From: an uncultured Caryophanales bacterium
Lineage (GTDB): Bacteria > Bacillota_I > Bacilli_A > RFN20 > CAG-826
Direction of reading: 5' to 3'
Length of the DNA stretch: 18,090 nt
Assembly (NCBI GenBank): GCA_946183335.1
Contig: CAMGZN010000010.1
Coordinates: 1 to 18,090, forward strand
Both the position numbers and the translations under genes were made by a program. Below the pieces are notes generated by a model, which saw nothing but the letters and a program-made list of their open reading frames with translations, made no database searches and was not told the origin of the DNA. Each line of letters starts with the position of its first letter. Within the stretch, counting starts at the first letter, position 1. Shown piece by piece: positions 6,867 through 13,631 of the stretch.

Positions 6867-6880
6867 AAAGAAGAGCATTA

Positions 6881-6889
6881 TGCTATAAT
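6881..6889 (+). promoter_or_regulatory. Extended -10 promoter of the chromate-transporter pair
   Basis: TGCTATAAT, a perfect TATAAT with the extended -10 TGn motif. The expected transcript start is about 6896, 4 nt before the ATG at 6900. No good -35 is visible, as expected for extended -10 promoters. Confidence 0.7.
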
Positions 6890-6899
6890 GACTTGGCTT

Positions 6900-7490
6900 A
6901 TGAAGAAAATTTCCTGTTTGAAGTTATTCCTAACATTCCTCAAGCTAGGACTATTTTCTTTTGGTGGCGGACCAGCGATGTTAATGCTGATTCGTGAAGA
7001 AATTGTCACGAAGAAGGGTTGGATGAGCGATGATGAACTGACTGAGATGGTTGGTTTAAGCGAATCCACACCTGGTCCAATCGCGATTAACTTAGCTACT
7101 TATCTTGGATATCGAAAACATGGTTTCTTTGGAGCCTTATGTGCCACTCTTGGTGTGATGGTTCCAACATTTTTAATCATGTTTATCATCTCGATTTTCT
7201 TCCGTAATTTGATGCAATATCAACCTGTTCAATTTGCATTTATGGGCGTCAAAGTTGCGGTTGTTTTCTTAATTTTGCGAGTGGCAATTTCCCTAGCAAA
7301 ACACATAAAATCTTCTGGTTTTGCGGTGATTTTGTTTTTAATTGTCGCAATTTTGATGATTGTGTTCCACTACTTCAATATCGACTTCAGCGCCATCTAC
7401 TTTATTCTTATTGGATTATTCCTCGGATTACTTGTTTACTCACTCATTATTCCACTTACTCATAAGAAAAAAGAGGAGGTTCAAAAATGA
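6900..7490 (+). CDS. Chromate transporter family protein, single-domain (first of a pair)
   Basis: A 196-residue protein, about six hydrophobic segments, carrying the CHR-domain signatures: FSFGGGPAM near residue 20, then KKGWMSDDEL, then STPGPIAINLATYLG. It is one of the short-chain CHR proteins, which occur as tandem homologous pairs whose products are thought to work together as a membrane transporter; some export chromate, others have no known cargo. An in-frame ATG at 6888 lies inside the TATAAT box and so would not be transcribed; the start at 6900 is preferred and lies about 4 nt after the expected transcript start, with no SD. Its TGA stop overlaps the ATG of the second gene by 4 bp. 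Chromate as actual substrate is not demonstrated by sequence. Confidence 0.92.
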   Translation: MKKISCLKLFLTFLKLGLFSFGGGPAMLMLIREEIVTKKGWMSDDELTEMVGLSESTPGPIAINLATYLGYRKHGFFGALCATLGVMVPTFLIMFIISIFFRNLMQYQPVQFAFMGVKVAVVFLILRVAISLAKHIKSSGFAVILFLIVAILMIVFHYFNIDFSAIYFILIGLFLGLLVYSLIIPLTHKKKEEVQK

Positions 7491-8098
7491 TCTTCCTCAA
7501 GTTATTTTTAGAATTCCTCAAGATTGGTTTATTCACCTTTGGAGGTGGCTATGGAATGATTCCACTTGTTCGTGAAACTGTTTTAAAGAACGAGTGGATG
7601 AGCGAATCAGAATTCTTAAACATGATTGGTTTAAGCGAAGTAACTCCAGGACCAATTGCGATTAATATGGCGACTTATGTTGGCAACGTCCAAGGTAGTC
7701 TAACTTCCCTTGGTGCGTTCGGTGGATTCCTTGGTTCACTTATTGCAACGTTCGCAGTTATTCTTCCAGCATTCATTATTATGCTAATTTTCTCAATTTT
7801 CCTAAAGAAGTTTGGCTCTCAAAAACACATCAAGAATGCTTTAAAAGGAATTAATCCAGTTGCGATTGCTTTAATCGCATCCACCGCATTAATTCTTTTA
7901 AGTGATGTTCTATTCCCAATCTCAACAAGTAATGGAGTATCGATTTCCTTTAATAGAACATCTATCTTTATCTTCTTAATTATTGTCTTTATTTATATCG
8001 TAATTACACGTGTGCTCAAGAAAAAAGCACACCCAATACTTATTATTTGCTTGGGTGCACTTCTTGGTTTAGCTGTGAATTATATTAATCTCATCTAA
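7487..8098 (+). CDS. Chromate transporter family protein, single-domain (second of a pair)
   Basis: A 203-residue paralogue of the preceding protein: FTFGGGYGMIPL near residue 18, NEWMSESEFL, then VTPGPIAINMATYVG. About six membrane segments. The two proteins align along their length and probably form a heterodimer with opposite topology, as proposed for short-chain CHR pairs. The ATG overlaps the previous TGA (ATGA) and has a strong GAGGAGG SD 8 nt upstream, so production of the two is coupled. A palindromic terminator follows 18 bp after the stop. The gene converges with the ABC exporter gene, 41 bp away. Confidence 0.92.
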   Translation: MIFLKLFLEFLKIGLFTFGGGYGMIPLVRETVLKNEWMSESEFLNMIGLSEVTPGPIAINMATYVGNVQGSLTSLGAFGGFLGSLIATFAVILPAFIIMLIFSIFLKKFGSQKHIKNALKGINPVAIALIASTALILLSDVLFPISTSNGVSISFNRTSIFIFLIIVFIYIVITRVLKKKAHPILIICLGALLGLAVNYINLI

Positions 8099-8116
8099 AC
8101 TACTGAGATATGAAAA

Positions 8117-8141
8117 GGAGACCTTAAGGTCTCCATTTTTT
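8117..8141 (+). terminator. Bidirectional intrinsic terminator between convergent genes
   Basis: GGAGACC-TTAA-GGTCTCC is an 18-bp perfect palindrome (8117-8134), followed by ATTTTTT on the plus strand. On the minus strand it is followed by TTTT, so it can also end the ABC exporter transcript, whose stop codon is at 8140-8142. Confidence 0.92.
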
Positions 8142-11100
8142 ATTCTCCGCTTCGTAAGGCAACAACTGGGTCTTTCTTGGCAGCTGCTCGACTTGGAATT
8201 AAGCCTGAGATTAATGTTAAGACTATTGAGAGGCCTAAGACCGCTAGAGCTAAGTACCATGGAAGCCAGACAATGGCGCCGACACCAGCGACAGCTTTAA
8301 GAACGATATTAATAATCGCCGACAAGACGTAAGTTACAGCAATACCAAAAGCACCTGATATTGCTCCAATGATAAATGTTTCAACAATAAATAAATTCGA
8401 AACATCGAGCTTACGTCCACCGAGAGAACGAATAATACCAATTTCTTTGACGCGTTCCACCACACTAACATAGGTGATAATACCAATCATCACCGTTGAA
8501 ACAACAAGCGATAAGGATGTGAAAGCGATTAATGCGATTGAAATAATGTCGATTAACGAGTTAATCATATTAATAACAATCTCAAGATTGTCGGTGTATT
8601 TAACATTCGAACGAGCAGCACGAGATACTTTTTGTTCGACTCCGTCTGGATGAATAGTAATTTCGTTGTCCCCGTTCCATTCATCGAGATAATCAGTGAC
8701 AAAGTGTTTATCATCAAAATTCTTTGGGAATATTGAAACATTATTTGATGTTGAATTTCCACCAACATAACGGATGTTATTATTAAATTGACTTTCTAAG
8801 TCGAAGGAGCCCATTAAGTTTTGGATGATAGACATGTTTTGAACATTTTCTCCAACTGTTCCAATTAGAATTGGTGTGCCAAATCCAAATGTTGTTTTTT
8901 TTGTAATAAAGTCAAGATTAGTTGTATCAAAGCAGTTATAATCACCAGGTACTAATGTGATTAATGTGGATGATTGTAATTGGGCCAAAAGCTGAGCGCC
9001 AACTCGTTGAGTATCTGGATCGGAGCTTTCAATGAGACTGTTTGCAAACATTGTTTCAACCGACTGAAGTTTTGATTTCATAATTGTTTGCATATAATCC
9101 CATGCTTTCTTTTCGCCTTCTTCAGTTTTTGTTTTATTGAATTTATCAATAATACTAGTTGTATAAGCTTCCTTAGCTTCTGGAGTTGTTGCAGTTGTTG
9201 GGAAAACTGGTTTGAATTTTCGAACCTTTGTATCAGAAATTCGAATGAATTCGCCGTCTTGAACAGGTTCGCGGCCAATTAAACCGTTATCCGAGAAAAT
9301 ATTTGCCAAATCTTTTAGATAATTGACAATTTTTGAATCTTTATTATCTTCGATGAATTGTTGATCATAAGCATCAGAAACAACAAATCCGGTTTTCAAA
9401 CAACCATAGGAAATACCTTCTTTTGGTTTAAGAATTGCGGTAATTTTCATTTCGCGTCCTGTCGTCGGAGCATCACTTGGAAAATCACCAATATATTCAT
9501 ACTCAGTTGGAATAATTGGACAATCAGACATTGCAAAGAAGATTGAATATTTCATTGATGCTTTAAAAACGTCATCATTGTTATAAACAACATACTTTTT
9601 ATTCAACAATGTTGAATAATCAAAATCTTCTGGTTGAAGAGTAACATTACCAGATGAGGAACCAGTTTTTGCAAATTTATTAATTACGTCGCCAAATTCA
9701 TCTTGTGAATAATAGCCAGCTTGAGCAAGGAAAAGATCGGTCAATTGCTGATCTTTATCAAGAACGATAGCCATTTCATTTGCTGCGGTTGGTAATTTTC
9801 CGCCTTCATTTAATACATCATATTGTTCCAAAACATATTGTTCATTATTTGGTACAACATCGAATGTTGATGTGAACATCGGAATCATTGATGCATAATT
9901 TGCAAACTCTGTTTGTTTAACGATCGATACATAGTTATCTTCAATTTCTTGTAAAGAAATGTGTTTGGCGTTTTTAACTATTTTTACGCCACTTTCGTTG
10001 TGAGTATACGACCAATCCGTATAGATGTTTAACTTACGATTCAAACCATAAGTAAAACGCATAGCAGAATAATAATCAGACGGCATTTCTTTTACGTATT
10101 GAACGTAATCGGCAGTAATGTCGTTTTTGGTTAATGATTCTTCAAATTTATTTCTGGTATCTGCAAGATACTCAATCATATAATCAATATTTACTTTTCC
10201 ATCTTTGATGGCTCGCTTCATTGCATTGTTCTTTTGAGCGGTTGATGCAAAGCTAATTAAAGATGCTAAATCAAGAGACGATTCTTGAATTTGAACAGGG
10301 TTGCCAGAAAGCATGTCGTCTTGCATATCATCAATGTATGAACGCACACCACTAGTGACAGCAAGAACAGCGGAAATACCAATAATACCGATTGAGCCAG
10401 CGATACAGACGAGGGCTGTACGTTTTGCTTTCGCCCACAAGTTTTTAGCGGACAAAAGGAACGTTGTTTTGCCGTTCATCTTTGATTTACGGACTTTTTC
10501 ATCAACAACTTCCACTGTTTCATTACTGACTTCGTATGGGTTAGAGTCATCAGTAATTTCACCGTCTTTCATCGTAATAATACGAGTTGAGTATTTATAA
10601 GCTAAATCTGGGTTATGGGTGACCATGATGACCAATCTGTCATTCGCAACTTCTTTTAGAAGTTCCATGATTTGAACAGATGTCACAGAGTCCAATGCAC
10701 CAGTAGGTTCATCAGCCAAAAGAATCTCAGGGTTATTTACAAGAGCACGAGCAATCGCAACGCGTTGCATTTGTCCACCAGAGAGCTGGTTTGGACGTTT
10801 CTTTGCTTCACCTTCAAGACCAACTTTCTTAAGAGCTTCCAATGCTCTTTGTTGACGCTCTTCTTTAGAGACTCCGCCGATGGTTAAGGCTAACTCAACG
10901 TTACCCAAAACATTTGTTTGTGGAATAAGGTTATAATTTTGGAAAACAAAACCAATTGAATGGTTACGATAAGTATCCCAGTCACGGTCTTTATAGTTTT
11001 TCGTGGATTGACCTTTGATTAAAAGATCTCCAGAAGTGTAACGATCTAGACCACCAATGATGTTTAAAGTTGTGGTTTTACCACAGCCAGAAGGACCAAG

Positions 11101-11208
11101 GATAGAAACAAATTCATTTTGACGGAAAGAAATCGTAATTCCTTTCAAAGCGTGAGTGACATTATTTCCACTCACATAGTCTTTCACAATATTTTTTAAT
11201 TCAAGCAT
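8140..11208 (-). CDS. MacB-type fused ABC exporter (ATPase plus FtsX-like permease) with large extracytoplasmic domain
   Basis: A 1022-residue single polypeptide. Residues 1-225 are an ABC ATPase of the LolD/MacB class: Walker A GPSGCGKT (38-45), Q-loop Gln90, signature LSGGQ (142-146), Walker B ILLADE (162-167), switch His198. A first membrane helix lies at about 266-286. An extracytoplasmic domain of nearly 600 residues follows (about 290-875), then three helices at about 888-1005 with the FtsX motif VKEIGIIRSLGGRK (920-933). This is the MacB/type VII exporter fold, which uses mechanotransmission rather than passing substrate through the bilayer. The extracytoplasmic domain is much larger than in MacB (about 200 residues) and recalls BceB-like permeases. 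Cargo could be a peptide, lipid or lipoprotein. AAAGGAGG SD at 11218-11225 and a good promoter support the start. Confidence 0.93.
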   Translation of the reverse strand: MLELKNIVKDYVSGNNVTHALKGITISFRQNEFVSILGPSGCGKTTTLNIIGGLDRYTSGDLLIKGQSTKNYKDRDWDTYRNHSIGFVFQNYNLIPQTNVLGNVELALTIGGVSKEERQQRALEALKKVGLEGEAKKRPNQLSGGQMQRVAIARALVNNPEILLADEPTGALDSVTSVQIMELLKEVANDRLVIMVTHNPDLAYKYSTRIITMKDGEITDDSNPYEVSNETVEVVDEKVRKSKMNGKTTFLLSAKNLWAKAKRTALVCIAGSIGIIGISAVLAVTSGVRSYIDDMQDDMLSGNPVQIQESSLDLASLISFASTAQKNNAMKRAIKDGKVNIDYMIEYLADTRNKFEESLTKNDITADYVQYVKEMPSDYYSAMRFTYGLNRKLNIYTDWSYTHNESGVKIVKNAKHISLQEIEDNYVSIVKQTEFANYASMIPMFTSTFDVVPNNEQYVLEQYDVLNEGGKLPTAANEMAIVLDKDQQLTDLFLAQAGYYSQDEFGDVINKFAKTGSSSGNVTLQPEDFDYSTLLNKKYVVYNNDDVFKASMKYSIFFAMSDCPIIPTEYEYIGDFPSDAPTTGREMKITAILKPKEGISYGCLKTGFVVSDAYDQQFIEDNKDSKIVNYLKDLANIFSDNGLIGREPVQDGEFIRISDTKVRKFKPVFPTTATTPEAKEAYTTSIIDKFNKTKTEEGEKKAWDYMQTIMKSKLQSVETMFANSLIESSDPDTQRVGAQLLAQLQSSTLITLVPGDYNCFDTTNLDFITKKTTFGFGTPILIGTVGENVQNMSIIQNLMGSFDLESQFNNNIRYVGGNSTSNNVSIFPKNFDDKHFVTDYLDEWNGDNEITIHPDGVEQKVSRAARSNVKYTDNLEIVINMINSLIDIISIALIAFTSLSLVVSTVMIGIITYVSVVERVKEIGIIRSLGGRKLDVSNLFIVETFIIGAISGAFGIAVTYVLSAIINIVLKAVAGVGAIVWLPWYLALAVLGLSIVLTLISGLIPSRAAAKKDPVVALRSGE

Positions 11209-11217
11209 GACGATGTT

Positions 11218-11225
11218 CCTCCTTT
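11218..11225 (-). promoter_or_regulatory. Strong SD of the ABC exporter gene
   Basis: AAAGGAGG on the minus strand, 9 nt before the ATG at 11208. Together with the roughly 41-nt leader it contrasts with the leaderless starts elsewhere in the window. Confidence 0.85.
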
Positions 11226-11256
11226 AGTGATCCTTGGTAGTCTAATGCGTAATATT

Positions 11257-11284
11257 ATTGTAAGTATATTTCAAGATATCTCAA
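11257..11284 (-). promoter_or_regulatory. Promoter of the ABC exporter gene
   Basis: Minus strand TTGAGA (11279-11284), 16-bp spacer, TACAAT (11257-11262). Each hexamer matches the consensus at 5 of 6 positions. Predicted transcript start is about 11250, giving a 5' leader of about 41 nt. Confidence 0.6.
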
Positions 11285-11349
11285 CTAAAAATATATTTTT
11301 ACGAAAAGTTATCCATGACTTACTCAGTGACTATTCGCTCTTCCCATTG

Positions 11350-11377
11350 TTGAATTAAGATACAAGAGGACTATAAT
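11350..11377 (+). promoter_or_regulatory. Promoter of the PII-like/antiporter operon, predicted leaderless
   Basis: TTGAAT (11350-11355), 16-bp spacer, TATAAT (11372-11377). Seven nt beyond the last base of the -10 box is position 11384, the A of the ATG itself. The -10 box is inside a 13-bp palindrome GACTATAATAGTC (11370-11382) that could be an operator. Confidence 0.72.
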
Positions 11378-11383
11378 AGTCGT

Positions 11384-11716
11384 ATGAAATATTTACTATT
11401 TGTTGTGTTAGAAAACACAAAAGAAACTTCAGATTTGATTAAAGAACTCTCTTTGAAGGGCATTAACGGAACTGTGATGGCGTCGACTTCATTAAAACAC
11501 GTCTTTGAGGATGAACGAGAGGACACACTTCAATTTGTCTCTCTTAGTCACATTGATCAACATAAGTTGACTCAGAACACCACTGTTTACTTCATCTTGG
11601 ATGAGCAAAATATTGAAGAAGTGAAACAAATTGTCCGTGAAAAGACGGGTAATTTTACAAATACAAAGGGAGGAATGTTTGTTTCTCCTTTAACTAGTTT
11701 TGAAGGCAGTTTCTAG
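11384..11716 (+). CDS. PII-like signalling protein
   Basis: A 110-residue protein with the length and predicted beta-alpha-beta-beta-alpha-beta order of the PII/PII-like superfamily: strand KYLLFVVLE, helix TKETSDLIKELSLKGI, a T-loop-like region at about 36-52, strand TTVYFILD (66-73), helix NIEEVKQIVREK, and the C-terminal TG...GGMFVSPL (88-103). The last part aligns with the TGxxGDGKIFVxP element of GlnB/GlnK. The T-loop Tyr uridylylation site of GlnB and much of the canonical ATP-binding signature are not evident, so it is better called PII-like. Family members are trimers that bind nucleotides or metabolites and often control the transporter encoded beside them. Here the stop codon directly abuts the ATG of a cation/proton antiporter gene. 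The start is predicted leaderless; an AGAGGA 13-15 nt upstream is too far away to be a convincing SD. Confidence 0.7.
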   Translation: MKYLLFVVLENTKETSDLIKELSLKGINGTVMASTSLKHVFEDEREDTLQFVSLSHIDQHKLTQNTTVYFILDEQNIEEVKQIVREKTGNFTNTKGGMFVSPLTSFEGSF

Positions 11717-12988
11717 ATGAACCAAATACTTTGTATTGCCTTAGCTCTTTTGGTTGGTCTTTTGTCTTCAAGACTAATGAAGTTTTTAAGACTGCCAAAC
11801 GTCACTGGTTATTTGATTGCTGGTATTATTTTTGGACCGTTCGTTTTAGGCAAGTATATTGGCGGATGGGATGAAGGAAAGCTAAGCGCAGTCAAATGGA
11901 TTAGTGAAATCGCACTTGGTTTCATCGCGTTTACAATCGGAACTTCCTTTAGGAAGACTTCATTACAAGCGGTTGGAAAACGAGTCATTATCATCACTCT
12001 TTTCGAAGCTCTTGGTGGAGCCATTTTAACAATTGGCGGACTCTTTATTGCGAAGATTTTTCTTGGTGATCAACTTCCAGTTTCCATCATTCTTACATTA
12101 GGAGCGATTGCCTGCGCTACTGCACCTGCAGCAACCTTAATGGTTATTCGCCAATATCAAGCACGTGGGCCTGTTGTTTCAACTTTAATTCCAGTTGTCG
12201 CGTTTGACGACGCTGTCGCATTAATTACCTTTGCTGTTTTATTTGCATTATCGAAGGGTTTTGCATCAAATGGTTCGGTTTCTGCGGTAGAAATTTTATT
12301 AATTCCACTTATCGAAATCCTTGGCTCAATTATATTGGGAACTGTTTTAGGATTCCTTGTTGCACTTGGATGTAAGTTCTTTAAATCACGTGCAAATCGC
12401 ATGATTATGATTATCTGTGCGGTTCTTACAATTGTTGGTTTATCCATGCTTTGCAGTGAAAACCACTGGCAAATCATGGGTGCAAATCTTTCCTTCTCAC
12501 CACTTCTTGGTTGCATGATGATTGGTGCAATCTTTATTAACTTTAGAAGTGACGCGATGAGAACAATTGACCGTGTTGACCAATTTACTCCACCACTTTA
12601 CATGCTTTTCTTTGTCATTTCTGGTGCATCACTCGATATTACCATCTTTGGAAGTGACTCCGCTTTAGTGGTTGGGATTATATCTTTGGTTTACATCATC
12701 TTTAGATGCGCTGGTAAATATCTCGGTGCATTTTCCTCGGCAAAAATCACGAATTCTGAACCAACAGTTCAAAAATACCTCGGATTTACATTGTTCCCTC
12801 AAGCTGGTGTCGCGATTGGTTTAGCCACCACCGCGAACCAAGAACTATCTCACCTCGGATTAGAAAAACAGAGCTCCATGATTCTCGCAGTCGTCTTAAC
12901 TGCAACAATCATTTATGAGCTCCTAGGTCCAATTATTACAAAGATATCTCTACAGAAAGCCGGAGAAATTCCTACTTCAGCAAATTAG
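11717..12988 (+). CDS. CPA2-type cation/proton antiporter (Na+/H+ exchanger family)
   Basis: A 423-residue protein with 12-13 hydrophobic segments. TM4 contains ATAPAATLMVIRQ (about 134-146) and TM5 contains VVAFDDAVALI with Asp164-Asp165, the double-Asp motif of electrogenic CPA2 antiporters such as NapA. The N-terminal LRLPNVTGYLIAGIIFGP (25-42) is also characteristic of the family. It lacks a C-terminal RCK/TrkA domain, ending shortly after the last helix, so regulation may be supplied in trans by the PII-like protein encoded directly upstream. Its ATG follows the upstream stop with no gap, with GAAGG about 11 nt upstream as SD. Its last 17 bp overlap the 3' end of the convergent HAD gene, and its terminator lies inside that gene. 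Sodium versus potassium specificity cannot be read. Confidence 0.92.
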   Translation: MNQILCIALALLVGLLSSRLMKFLRLPNVTGYLIAGIIFGPFVLGKYIGGWDEGKLSAVKWISEIALGFIAFTIGTSFRKTSLQAVGKRVIIITLFEALGGAILTIGGLFIAKIFLGDQLPVSIILTLGAIACATAPAATLMVIRQYQARGPVVSTLIPVVAFDDAVALITFAVLFALSKGFASNGSVSAVEILLIPLIEILGSIILGTVLGFLVALGCKFFKSRANRMIMIICAVLTIVGLSMLCSENHWQIMGANLSFSPLLGCMMIGAIFINFRSDAMRTIDRVDQFTPPLYMLFFVISGASLDITIFGSDSALVVGIISLVYIIFRCAGKYLGAFSSAKITNSEPTVQKYLGFTLFPQAGVAIGLATTANQELSHLGLEKQSSMILAVVLTATIIYELLGPIITKISLQKAGEIPTSAN

Positions 12989-13631
12989 CTAAATCAGAAA
13001 CAGAATTAGCCACATAGGTGGCTTTTTCTTTAAATGAATCGATATTGACTCCGTATCCAAAGGTGACTAAGCAGGAATCAACTTCTCCGTTAATCGCGGT
13101 TTGAATATCGGTGATTGAGTCTCCAATAAAAAGACACTCCTCTTTTTTAAGCTGATACTTTTCAACCAAGTAATTAATCAAAATTGGATTTGGTTTTTCA
13201 GGGTTTTCAATTTTGTGTCCACAAGCTTCAACAAATAATCCCTTTGGAAATGTTTTGGCGATAATGTCATCAAGAAGAAATTGTGGTTTATTTGAAACAA
13301 TGAATAGTTGATAATTTTCTTTCAAAGAAAGAAGGAGTTCAGTCATTCCCTGAAAAGGTTTGGTTGTTCGATCTTGAAGTTCAAGATATTTTTCAAAGAA
13401 AAGTTTTTGAAATTGATCGTACTTTTCCTTACTTGGAGTTGTGAAAGAAATCGCTCGTTCAGCAAGCTTATAAGCTCCACCTCCAATGAGTTTCTTTCCT
13501 TCTTCGTATTCGTATTGTTTAGAGTATCCACACTCTTTTAGAGCGTAGTTAACTGCGTCTAAAATATCTTGAAGTGTATCAAGAAGTGTTCCATCAGTAT
13601 CTAAGAAAAGTGCTTTGTACTTTTTATTCAT
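12972..13631 (-). CDS. HAD-IA family phosphatase (phosphoglycolate-phosphatase-like)
   Basis: A 219-residue HAD hydrolase with LFLDTDGTLLDT (Asp11 nucleophile, Asp13), a helical C1 cap at about 20-95, motif II VSNKP (Ser113), motif III Lys146 in EKPNP, and motif IV FIGDSITD (Asp171, Asp175). This is the Gph/PgmB/YjjG-like subfamily; the substrate is a small phosphorylated metabolite not identifiable here. The reading frame extends upstream to 13706, but the HAD motif sets the start at 13631. There the ATG overlaps the last 8 bp of the SDR gene (stop at 13624-13626) and no SD is visible, so translation probably depends on termination-reinitiation. The stop is 17 bp inside the convergent antiporter gene. 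Confidence 0.9.
   Translation of the reverse strand: MNKKYKALFLDTDGTLLDTLQDILDAVNYALKECGYSKQYEYEEGKKLIGGGAYKLAERAISFTTPSKEKYDQFQKLFFEKYLELQDRTTKPFQGMTELLLSLKENYQLFIVSNKPQFLLDDIIAKTFPKGLFVEACGHKIENPEKPNPILINYLVEKYQLKKEECLFIGDSITDIQTAINGEVDSCLVTFGYGVNIDSFKEKATYVANSVSDLANLLK
13008..13027 (+). terminator. Terminator of the antiporter operon, embedded in the opposite gene
   Basis: AGCCAC-ATAG-GTGGCT, a 6-bp perfect stem with a 4-nt loop, ends in five T (13023-13027) followed by CTT. It lies 20 bp past the antiporter stop but within the coding sequence of the minus-strand HAD gene. Confidence 0.75.

Noticed and set aside
6888..6899. Earlier ATG at 6888 as start of the first chromate-transporter gene
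   Set aside because: This ATG shares bases with the TATAAT box, so it would lie upstream of the transcript start. The ATG at 6900 starts the usual N-terminus.
11286..11299. AT-rich palindrome (AAAAATATATTTTT-like) as a terminator
   Set aside because: It lies in a divergent promoter region upstream of both genes, has no GC stem, and is most likely an upstream AT-rich promoter element or chance.
11209..11383. Riboswitch or T-box in the leader regions between the ABC exporter and PII-like genes
   Set aside because: The ABC leader is only about 41 nt and the other transcript seems leaderless, so there is no room for a structured aptamer; no T-box or known aptamer core was seen.
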